A DNA stretch of 36,787 bases, taken from Bacilli bacterium (GTDB lineage Bacteria; Bacillota_I; Bacilli_A; RF39; UBA660). Both the position numbers and the translations under genes were made by a program. The notes under the pieces are model-generated. The model had not been told where the DNA came from, did no database searches, and saw only the letters and a list, made by a program, of their open reading frames with translations. Location: assembly GCA_016290195.1 (NCBI GenBank), contig JAEETF010000072.1, positions 1 to 36,787 on the forward strand. Direction: 5' to 3'. Positions 28,116 to 36,256 of the stretch are shown here, piece after piece (within the stretch, counting starts at the first letter, position 1; every line of letters begins with the position of its first letter).

Positions 28116-28132
28116 ATTTATTGGTGATTAAA

Positions 28133-29512
28133 GTGGCTGATAATAGTATAAAATTTCGAGAACTTAGAGAAAAATATCCAGTATTTAATTATAATAGTTA
28201 TAATTATACAGAAGTTGATAATAAATTTATTATTACTTTTTCTTTTGAGATAGAAGGACTTACTATTTTTAATCCAACTATTTCAATTGATAAGAAATGG
28301 ATAACAGCAGATTTAAATAAAAAATTTTTTGATTATTTAGTATTTCATATAGGTCTTGTAGAACTAATTAGTTACTGGAAATGTACATGTAGTCCTATTG
28401 TTAATATTAAAGCTGGATATATATCGGATGAGCAAGTATCGTGGTTTAAAAAACTATACTATTATGGCCTTGGTGAATTTTTCTTTGTTAATAATATTGA
28501 TACAGATATTGATAATTTCATGCATATTAATCATGAAACTAAGCAAGAAATAATTTGTGTTGATTATGAAGGTAAAGGAAATTTAATACCTATTGGTGGA
28601 GGTAAAGATTCAGTTGTAAGCTTGGAGCTTTTAAAAAATAGTTTTAATTTTAATACACCATTTATGATTAATCCAAAAGAAGTACATTTAAATTGTGCTA
28701 AAGCAGGTGGCTATTTAGAAGAAGATATTATTACTATTAATCGTAAGATAGATCAAAATTTAATTACATTAAATAGTGAAGGATTTTTAAATGGACATAC
28801 ACCATTTAGTGCTTTAGTTGCATTTGTAACTTATTTTGTAGCATATATTACTAACAAAAAATATATAGTTTTATCTAATGAAGCAAGTGCTAATGAGGCA
28901 ACAGTTGTAGGTACTAAAATTAATCATCAATATTCTAAAACATATGAATTTGAAAATGATTTTAATAGTTATACTAAAAAATTCTTTGGTATAGATATTA
29001 AATACTTTAGTTTACTTAGACCACTTAGTGAGTATCAAATAGGAATGCTTTTTTCTAAATATACACAGTATCATAAAATATTTAGAAGTTGTAATGTAGG
29101 AAGTAAACAAAATCCTTGGATTTGGTGTAATAACTGTCCAAAATGTTTATTTGTTTATATTGTTTTAAGCCCATTTTTGTATAAAGAGGGATTAAAAAAT
29201 ATTTTTGGTGAAGATTTATTTGAAAAAGAAAGTTTATTAGATACATTCAAAGAACTTACTGGTAATGCAGATACTAAACCTTTTGAATGTGTTGGTACAA
29301 TTAGAGAAGTTAGATACTCGATTAGTTTAGTTATTAAAAAGTTAGAAGAAAATAATAAAGAATTACCATATCTTTTAAAATACTATAAGGATAATTATAG
29401 TACTGATTTTATTTCATTAAAATTAGAAGAAGAATTTAATTATGAGAATAATTTAGATGATGAATTCTTAGAAATATTAAAAGGAGCATTAAATTCATGT
29501 ATACAAAAATAA
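28133..29512 (+). CDS. murL: MurL-like UDP-MurNAc-L-Ala-L-Glu epimerase (PP-loop-like protein)
   Basis: PP-loop-like IPIGGGKDSVVSLELL, conserved NEASANEATVVGTKINHQYSKTYEFE, CNNCPKCLFVY; 3' end overlaps a murD2-like gene. Start GTG 28124 or 28133. Confidence 0.7.
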   Translation: MADNSIKFRELREKYPVFNYNSYNYTEVDNKFIITFSFEIEGLTIFNPTISIDKKWITADLNKKFFDYLVFHIGLVELISYWKCTCSPIVNIKAGYISDEQVSWFKKLYYYGLGEFFFVNNIDTDIDNFMHINHETKQEIICVDYEGKGNLIPIGGGKDSVVSLELLKNSFNFNTPFMINPKEVHLNCAKAGGYLEEDIITINRKIDQNLITLNSEGFLNGHTPFSALVAFVTYFVAYITNKKYIVLSNEASANEATVVGTKINHQYSKTYEFENDFNSYTKKFFGIDIKYFSLLRPLSEYQIGMLFSKYTQYHKIFRSCNVGSKQNPWIWCNNCPKCLFVYIVLSPFLYKEGLKNIFGEDLFEKESLLDTFKELTGNADTKPFECVGTIREVRYSISLVIKKLEENNKELPYLLKYYKDNYSTDFISLKLEEEFNYENNLDDEFLEILKGALNSCIQK

Positions 29513-30819
29513 TTGAATATTTAGAAAATAAAAATATTTCTATTGTAGGTTATGGTAAAGAAGGTAAATCAACTTATAATTTTATAAGAAAATATTTACC
29601 TAATCAAAAATTAACTATTATTGATAATAATGATAAATTAATTGAAAATAATCCTGAACTTAGGGAAGATGAAAACTTAGATTTTGTATTAGGAATAGAT
29701 GCATTAAATAATTTAAAAATATATGATGTTATTATAAAAGCACCAGGAGTTAAATTTAAAGATTTAGATATTAGTGAGTTTAAAGATAAAATAACATCAG
29801 AACTTGATTTAGCACTTAGATTCTTTAAAAATAATATTATTGGAATAACTGGTACAAAAGGTAAAAGTACAACTACTAGTTTAATTTATAAAGTTTTTAA
29901 AGAACAAAATTATGATGCCTATTTATTAGGAAATATTGGTATACCAATATTTGATTATATTGATCAAATTAACGAAAAAAGCAAATTAATAATTGAAATG
30001 GGTGCTCCACAGCTTGAATTTATTACAGCATCACCACATATTAGTATTGTTTTAAATTTATTTGAAGAACATTTAGATTATTTTGGTACAAAAGATAAAT
30101 ATTTTTTATCGAAAATGAATGCATTTAAATATCAAAATGAAAATGATTATGGCTTTTATTTAGGAAGTAATGAAACACTTAATAATTATATTTTAAAAGG
30201 TAATTATAAGAGTAAATTATATAATATATCTGATATGAAAATAGACAATGATTTTATTACTTTAAATAATAAAAAATTATATAATATAAATGATGAAAGA
30301 TTACTACTTGGAAAACATAATTTAAGCAATATAATGTTTGTATTATATTTAAGTGAAGTTTTAGGATTAGATTTAAATAAAACTATAAAAACAATTAATA
30401 CATTTGAAGGACTTGAACATCGTATGGAATATGTTGGCATATTTAACGGAATAAAGTTTTATAATGATGCAATAGCTACTATACCAGATGCATGTATCAA
30501 TGCATGTGAAACATTAAATCCAGATACACTTATTTTTGGAGGAATGGATAGAGGTATAGATTATAGTGATTTAATTGAATACTTTAATAAAAGTAAAATA
30601 TCTAATTTTATTTGTATGCCAGATACTGGTTATAAAATTAGTGACAAATTAAAAAATAAAAATGTATATAAAATAGAAAATTTAAAAGATGCAGTAGCTA
30701 AAGCAAAAGAAGTGACTAAAAAAATATGTGTTATGTCACCTGCTGCACCTAGTTATAATGCTTTTAAAAACTTTGAAGAAAAGGGAACATTATATAAAAA
30801 GTACATAAAGGAAGGTTAG
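29497..30819 (+). CDS. murD: Mur ligase, MurD/MurD2-like (UDP-MurNAc-L-alanine--glutamate ligase)
   Basis: GITGTKGKSTTTSLIY P-loop, LEHRMEYVGIFNGIKFYNDAIATIPDA, FGGMDRGIDYSDL; coupled to the murL-like gene. Confidence 0.85.
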   Translation: MYTKIIEYLENKNISIVGYGKEGKSTYNFIRKYLPNQKLTIIDNNDKLIENNPELREDENLDFVLGIDALNNLKIYDVIIKAPGVKFKDLDISEFKDKITSELDLALRFFKNNIIGITGTKGKSTTTSLIYKVFKEQNYDAYLLGNIGIPIFDYIDQINEKSKLIIEMGAPQLEFITASPHISIVLNLFEEHLDYFGTKDKYFLSKMNAFKYQNENDYGFYLGSNETLNNYILKGNYKSKLYNISDMKIDNDFITLNNKKLYNINDERLLLGKHNLSNIMFVLYLSEVLGLDLNKTIKTINTFEGLEHRMEYVGIFNGIKFYNDAIATIPDACINACETLNPDTLIFGGMDRGIDYSDLIEYFNKSKISNFICMPDTGYKISDKLKNKNVYKIENLKDAVAKAKEVTKKICVMSPAAPSYNAFKNFEEKGTLYKKYIKEG

Positions 30820-30824
30820 ACGTT

Positions 30825-32111
30825 ATGATAGATATAAAATTAATAAGAGAAAATAAAGAATTAGTAAAAGAAAATATTAAAAAGAAATTTCAAGATCATA
30901 AGTTGCCATTAGTAGATGAAGTATATGATTTAGATGAAAAATTTCGTAATTGTAAATTAGAAGGCGATAAATTACGCGCTGAAAAAAATAAACTTAGCGA
31001 TAGTATTGGTAAACTTGTTCGTGATGGGAAAAAAGATGAAATTGCTAAAATAAAAGAAGAAGTAGCTAAAGCAAATGATAGAATTACTGTATTAGAAGAA
31101 GAACAAGTAAAATTAGAAGAAGAAATTAAAAAGAGAATGATGGTTATACCAAATATTATTGATAAAACAGTTCCTATTGGTAAAGATGATAGTGAAAATG
31201 TTGAAATACAAAAGTTTGGTGACCCAGTAGTTCCAAAATATGAAATACCATATAATGCTGATATATTAGAAGCTGTTGGTGGTCTTGATAAAGAAAGTGC
31301 TGGTCGTACTAGTGGTAATGGTTTTTATTATTTAATGGGTGATATTGCTAGACTTTCTAGTGCTATGCTTGCATATGCTAGAGATTATATGATAGATAAA
31401 AACTTTATATATTGTATTCCTCCATTTATGATTAGAAGTGATGTTGTAACTGGTGTTATGAGTTTTGATGAAATGGATGCAATGATGTATAAAATTGAAG
31501 GTGAAGATTTATATTTAATTGGTACTAGTGAGCATTCAATGATTGGTAAATTTAAAGGTCAAATTTTAAAAGAAAATGAACTACCTATTACTATGACATC
31601 ATATTCACCATGTTTTAGAAAAGAAGTTGGTGCACATGGTATTGAAGAAAGAGGAATATATCGTGTTCATCAATTTGAAAAACAAGAAATGATTGTACTT
31701 TGTAAACCAGAAGATTCATTTGATTGGTACAATAAAATGTGGCAATTTACTGTTGAAATTTTTAGAAATATGGATATACCTGTTAGACAACTTGAATGTT
31801 GTAGTGGAGATTTAGCTGATTTAAAAGTTAAATCATGTGATATTGAAGCATGGAGTCCAAGACAACAAAAATATTTCGAGGTTGGTTCTTGTTCTAATTT
31901 AGGAGATGCTCAAGCAAGAAGACTTGGTATTAGAGTTAAAGGTGAAAAAGGAAATTATTTCTTACATACACTTAATAATACAGTACTTGCTAGCCCAAGA
32001 GGTTTAATAGCATTACTTGAAAATAATTATAATGAAGATGGTAGTGTTAATATACCAAAAGTATTACAACCATATATGGGTGGTAAGAAAAAATTAGAAA
32101 AAGTTAAATAA
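30825..32111 (+). CDS. serS: serine--tRNA ligase
   Basis: MIDIKLIRENKELVKENIKKKF coiled-coil arm; class II motifs TSYSPCFRKEVGAHG, RVHQFEKQEMI, class II motif 3 LASPRGLIALLENN. Confidence 0.94.
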   Translation: MIDIKLIRENKELVKENIKKKFQDHKLPLVDEVYDLDEKFRNCKLEGDKLRAEKNKLSDSIGKLVRDGKKDEIAKIKEEVAKANDRITVLEEEQVKLEEEIKKRMMVIPNIIDKTVPIGKDDSENVEIQKFGDPVVPKYEIPYNADILEAVGGLDKESAGRTSGNGFYYLMGDIARLSSAMLAYARDYMIDKNFIYCIPPFMIRSDVVTGVMSFDEMDAMMYKIEGEDLYLIGTSEHSMIGKFKGQILKENELPITMTSYSPCFRKEVGAHGIEERGIYRVHQFEKQEMIVLCKPEDSFDWYNKMWQFTVEIFRNMDIPVRQLECCSGDLADLKVKSCDIEAWSPRQQKYFEVGSCSNLGDAQARRLGIRVKGEKGNYFLHTLNNTVLASPRGLIALLENNYNEDGSVNIPKVLQPYMGGKKKLEKVK

Positions 32112-32141
32112 AAAAAGAAAAGATTAAACTCTTTTCTTTTT
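32111..32141. terminator. bidirectional terminator
   Basis: AAAAAGAAAAGA-TTAAAC-TCTTTTCTTTTT between convergent genes. Confidence 0.7.
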
Positions 32142-33005
32142 TAATACTCTACTAAATCCATTACAAGCAGCATCTTTTATATTTGATAATCCTTGTTCAA
32201 TTAAATCTTTTCCAAATGAGAATATTGTTCCTCCTTCAACTTCAGGAGCTCCTTCTATTTCTTCATCATCTTCAAAAACAATTTCTCTTCTTGGAATATA
32301 TATTCCTTCCATATATTGTTGATATAACTCAATAGCATTATTTTGTTGAGCAAATAATAACATAGCTATTTCCATTTGATTAATCACATCATATCTAATT
32401 TGATCTAATTTTCTTTCTCTAAGTCTATCTCTATATTCAATAACATTATCATTATCATCAAAGAATATAACATTATCAAGTAGTGATTCTAATAAATCAA
32501 TTTTATGAGCATTATATACTTCAAATATTCTTAATATATCATCTTTATTTTCAATAACAGGCATTCTATCACCATCAAGAATATCATATATTAACCATAT
32601 ATATTTTTGCTCTGATGACATAGAACTATTAGGATTCTCATTATATAAAGATACTATTTTATATATTGATTTCATTAAATCATCTAAGTGATTTATATAA
32701 AGAGAATTATCAAATTCATTTAAGTTAAAATCATAAGTATATTTTTTAATAATATTTCCATCTCTTATAACAATATCTAATACTCCATTATCATAAGACA
32801 TTGATTCTACAAGTCCACTTTGTATTTGTTCATGTATAATACTAAAGAATAATTGATGATCCATTAAGAAAGGCATTTTTTGTCCCTCAACATCAAAATA
32901 TAGTGTTGATGTATCACCAGCATATTTCTTAACATTTAATGTTAGTTTCTTTTCAATTTCTTTATGCTCTCCATTATTAATCTTTTTTATACAATAACTA
33001 GCCAT
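32124..33005 (-). CDS. hypothetical protein (293 aa)
   Basis: Long ORF with RBS AGGAGGATTATT; no family recognised. Confidence 0.75.
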   Translation of the reverse strand: MASYCIKKINNGEHKEIEKKLTLNVKKYAGDTSTLYFDVEGQKMPFLMDHQLFFSIIHEQIQSGLVESMSYDNGVLDIVIRDGNIIKKYTYDFNLNEFDNSLYINHLDDLMKSIYKIVSLYNENPNSSMSSEQKYIWLIYDILDGDRMPVIENKDDILRIFEVYNAHKIDLLESLLDNVIFFDDNDNVIEYRDRLRERKLDQIRYDVINQMEIAMLLFAQQNNAIELYQQYMEGIYIPRREIVFEDDEEIEGAPEVEGGTIFSFGKDLIEQGLSNIKDAACNGFSRVLKKKRV

Positions 33006-33123
33006 AATAATCCTCCTGAATAAGTATATATAATAAATCTAAAATAAATAAAAATCAATATAATAAGACATATTGATATTTTTTTATAAAATTTATATAA
33101 TAAAATTGTATTAGGGTGGTAAT

Positions 33124-34122
33124 ATGGGCTTAACTATTAAAAAAATATTTATTAGTATTGGTAAGTGTTTAAAAGAGACACATAAAACTATCAGCGCTGT
33201 TCAAAGAAGAAAATATAATCTAAGATTATTTATTCTTTTAGATTTAATATGGTGTAGATTAAGATATAGAATTAAATTAAAAGAATATGTAATATTTGAA
33301 TTTTATAGAATACCTGGATATATAAGAAATACATATATTAGTATTAAGACATATGAATCATATAAAAGATATTTATATAGTCCAAGTATATTACATATTT
33401 TAAATAATAAGAAACTATTATTTTCTAGATTAAAAGATTATTTAGGTAGAGAAGTAATAGATGCTAATGATGTTAGTTTTAAAGAATTTGAAACATTTGC
33501 TTTAAAACATAAAGATTTATTAGCAAGAAAATCAAATAAGAGTTTCTTGTTATCTAATAAAGTTTATCATTTAAAAGATTTTAGAAGTCATGCTTTTATG
33601 TTAGATAAAATTAAAGATGATAAGAATGTTATAGTTGAACCTTTATTTAAACAAGATCCTTTGTTAGATAAAATATCTACTAATTTAGTTACTATTATTA
33701 TAATAACTATATGTAATTCTAGAACTAGAAGAATTAGTGTAGTAGGAGCTTGTGTTAAATTTAGAGAAAAAGATACTACTATTAATGGATATATAGATGT
33801 GGGTTCTTTAAGTATTAAAGGTCACTTAAGAGACAATAATAATAGAATATATCCTAAAGATGTAGATGGTTATAAAATACCTTCATTACAAAAAGCATTT
33901 AATTTAGTAAAAGTACTTGCTAGTGAATTAGATGAAATTAGAGAAATAGAGTGGAGTATATGTTTAACTGATAAAGGAGAAGCATATTTGGTAGATGCTA
34001 ATGCTAGTGAAGATTTAGTTTTTGAACAAACACCAGAGTATTTAAGAGATAGAATAGGTTTAAAACCATTTTATAAACATCATATGGTTGGTTTAAATAA
34101 ATATCCAAAAGAGAAAGATTAA
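33124..34122 (+). CDS. sugar-transfer-associated ATP-grasp-like protein
   Basis: HILNNKKLLFSRLKDYLGREVID ... IREIEWSICLTDKGEAYLVDANASEDLVFEQ resembles ATP-grasp C-terminal metal-binding strand; preceded by GGTGGT RBS. Confidence 0.55.
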   Translation: MGLTIKKIFISIGKCLKETHKTISAVQRRKYNLRLFILLDLIWCRLRYRIKLKEYVIFEFYRIPGYIRNTYISIKTYESYKRYLYSPSILHILNNKKLLFSRLKDYLGREVIDANDVSFKEFETFALKHKDLLARKSNKSFLLSNKVYHLKDFRSHAFMLDKIKDDKNVIVEPLFKQDPLLDKISTNLVTIIIITICNSRTRRISVVGACVKFREKDTTINGYIDVGSLSIKGHLRDNNNRIYPKDVDGYKIPSLQKAFNLVKVLASELDEIREIEWSICLTDKGEAYLVDANASEDLVFEQTPEYLRDRIGLKPFYKHHMVGLNKYPKEKD

Positions 34123-34145
34123 ATTATATTTTTAAATCTTTCTCT
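34110..34145. terminator. bidirectional terminator overlapping both convergent 3' ends
   Basis: AGAGAAAGATTAAA ... TTTAAATCTTTCTCT stem (one bulge/mismatch) followed by T-run. Confidence 0.65.
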
Positions 34146-35363
34146 ATTTTTTATTGTTGAACAATTTTCAAGAGATGATGCTCTAAGTAAAGTAGTAGAA
34201 CCAAATCTATCGTTTATTTTATCAATTAGTTCTAAATATTCATTAGTATTATAATTTTCATCTTTATCAAACAAAGATATTTGTTCAGCTGTTTTATTAG
34301 ATAATCTTCCATAAGCAATACTAATTTTTCTAACAGGATAATTTTGTATATGCTTGTTATAAATATATTTTAATGTTTCAAATAAATAATCTCTGTTATC
34401 AGTAGATTCTGAAAGTGATATTGTTTCATGAAAAGATAATGAATAATCTTTAGAATAATTAATTCCTAAATAAACTATTTTAGTAACTAATCTTTTATTT
34501 CTTAATCTTTTATTTAACATATCATTCATTTCTTCTAATATTAGTAAAGCTTCTTTAGGATCATAATTTCTATATAATATTTGACTTATACTCATAGATT
34601 TATCATGTATTTGATTATTTAAATCTCTTACAGTTGTACTATAAATACCATTAGCTTTATTAACAATATCATTTCCCATAACTTTACCAAATCTTTTTAT
34701 ATAGAATTCTCTAGAATATTTATTTATATCACCAACTTTATATATATTTAAATTATTTAATTTCTTTTCGGATCTATATCCAAAACCCCATATTTTTGAT
34801 ATAGGAGATATGTTCCATAATTTGGTTTGTACATCATCATAAGTCCATTTAGATATATTATTTTTATTATGTTTAGCTTCTATGTCCATGGCAACTTTTG
34901 CAAGAAATATGTTTGGTCCTATACCTGCAGTAGTAGTAAGACCAAGTCTTTCTTTAACTGTTGCCATTATTTTTTCTGCTAGTTCTATATCAGTTAATTT
35001 ATAACATTTTAAATAATCAGTAACATCTATAAAAGCTTCATCTATAGAATAAACATGTATATCTTCAGGAGCAACAAATTCTTTATATATATTCATTACT
35101 TTTTTACTTGTTTCTTCATATAGTTTCATTCTAGGCAAAACATACATTATTTTAATATCTTTAGGTAATTCAAACAATCTACCTCTAGATTTAATACCCA
35201 TATTCCTTAAATAGGGCGATACAGCTAATGTTATAGCACCTTTTCCTCTAGTATAGTCCGATACTACTAAAGGGACTTTATAAGGGTCTAAACCTCTATT
35301 AACACATTCAGCTGATGCAAAGAAACTTTTTAAATCAATACTTATAATAGTTCTTTCTTTCAT
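34119..35363 (-). CDS. Y-family DNA polymerase (UvrX/UmuC-DinB type)
   Basis: IISIDLKSFFASAECVNRGLDPYKVPLVV, YSIDEAFIDVTDYL, TTAGIGPNIFLAKVAMDIEAKH. ATG 35363 (MKERT) with AAAGGTG RBS rather than track start 35420. Confidence 0.9.
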   Translation of the reverse strand: MKERTIISIDLKSFFASAECVNRGLDPYKVPLVVSDYTRGKGAITLAVSPYLRNMGIKSRGRLFELPKDIKIMYVLPRMKLYEETSKKVMNIYKEFVAPEDIHVYSIDEAFIDVTDYLKCYKLTDIELAEKIMATVKERLGLTTTAGIGPNIFLAKVAMDIEAKHNKNNISKWTYDDVQTKLWNISPISKIWGFGYRSEKKLNNLNIYKVGDINKYSREFYIKRFGKVMGNDIVNKANGIYSTTVRDLNNQIHDKSMSISQILYRNYDPKEALLILEEMNDMLNKRLRNKRLVTKIVYLGINYSKDYSLSFHETISLSESTDNRDYLFETLKYIYNKHIQNYPVRKISIAYGRLSNKTAEQISLFDKDENYNTNEYLELIDKINDRFGSTTLLRASSLENCSTIKNRERFKNII

Positions 35364-35381
35364 ACGAACACCTTTTCGTAT
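35362..35381. promoter_or_regulatory. candidate LexA/SOS box at the Y-family polymerase start
   Basis: ATACGAACACCTTTTCGTAT: 7-6-7 inverted repeat; CGAAC-N4-TTTCG is one mismatch from the Gram-positive consensus CGAAC-N4-GTTCG. Confidence 0.45.
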
Positions 35382-35472
35382 ATAATATAGCATTATTAAA
35401 ATCTTATAACAAGCGAACATTTATAGTTTTACAAATTTTTTTAAAGTGATATAATACTATTGGAGATAGAAT

Positions 35473-35841
35473 ATGAATCATGAGTATAATATAAAACTAT
35501 TAAAAGCGGCTGGTTATGATGTAGATAAAGCTATGAATGATCTTGGTGGTATTGAAATGTATGAAGAAATACTACAAGATTTTTATAATGAAAACTTAGA
35601 TAGAGTAAGAAAAATAATAGCTCTTAAAAAGAGTAATGATATAAAAAACTATACAATTGAAGTACATGCTATGAAAAGTGAATGTATGTATCTTGGAATT
35701 AATGAATTAGCTAATATGTGTTTAGAGCATCAACTAAAAGGTGAAGCAAATGATTTAAATTATATAAATTCACATTTTGATGAGCTAATGACAGAAGTAG
35801 CAAAAGTACTTACTATAATAAAAGAATATTTTGGAAAGTAG
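35473..35841 (+). CDS. Hpt domain-containing protein (stand-alone)
   Basis: Helical 122-aa protein with VHAMKSECMYLGINELANMCLEHQLK, matching the Hpt phospho-His motif HxxKS. Confidence 0.82.
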   Translation: MNHEYNIKLLKAAGYDVDKAMNDLGGIEMYEEILQDFYNENLDRVRKIIALKKSNDIKNYTIEVHAMKSECMYLGINELANMCLEHQLKGEANDLNYINSHFDELMTEVAKVLTIIKEYFGK

Positions 35842-35912
35842 GTGCTGATATGAGTATAAGTTATTGAGAATAATATAAATATTAAATTTAGCCCATTTTT
35901 AGTAATTTGTAC

Positions 35913-35941
35913 TTGTATCATAAATTTTATTATGTTATAAT
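35913..35941 (+). promoter_or_regulatory. SigA-type promoter for rimP-nusA
   Basis: TTGTAT (35913-35918), 17-nt spacer, TATAAT (35936-35941). Confidence 0.75.
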
Positions 35942-35956
35942 ACCTTTGACTGGAAG

Positions 35957-35986
35957 AGAGTGGGCAAAACCCACTCTTTAGTTTTT
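35957..35986 (+). promoter_or_regulatory. leader hairpin upstream of rimP (attenuator-like)
   Basis: AGAGTGGG-CAAAA-CCCACTCT perfect 8-bp GC-rich stem followed by TTAGTTTTT, immediately before AAAGGAGG RBS. Confidence 0.65.
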
Positions 35987-36001
35987 AAAAAGGAGGTAGT
36001 T

Positions 36002-36256
36002 ATGGAAGAAAAAATAATACATGCTATTGAAGGACCATTAAATGAAAAAAATATAGATTTGGTGGGGGTTCATTTTGGAGAAGAGGATGGACAAAAAACA
36101 TTATTTGTAACTATTGATAGTGAAAAAGGAGTTGATATTGATTTATGTGTAGAAGCTACACATATAGTTGATCCAATAATTGATTCACTAGATTTAGATA
36201 TAGAAGATTATGTTTTAGATGTTGGAAGTAAAGGAGTGAGTGAAGATGAGAACTAA
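36002..36256 (+). CDS. rimP: ribosome maturation factor RimP (N-terminal domain only)
   Basis: AIEGPLNEKNIDLVGVHFGEEDGQKTLFVTIDSEKGVDIDLCVEATHIVDPIIDSLDLDIEDYVLDVGSKGV; ATG 36002 after AGGAGG; just upstream of nusA. Confidence 0.85.
   Translation: MEEKIIHAIEGPLNEKNIDLVGVHFGEEDGQKTLFVTIDSEKGVDIDLCVEATHIVDPIIDSLDLDIEDYVLDVGSKGVSEDEN

Noticed and set aside
30204-30440. Minus-strand 78-aa ORF
   Set aside because: Antisense to the MurD-like ligase gene.
30819-30825. T-box upstream of serS
   Set aside because: serS follows the Mur ligase gene after 5 nt; no leader exists.
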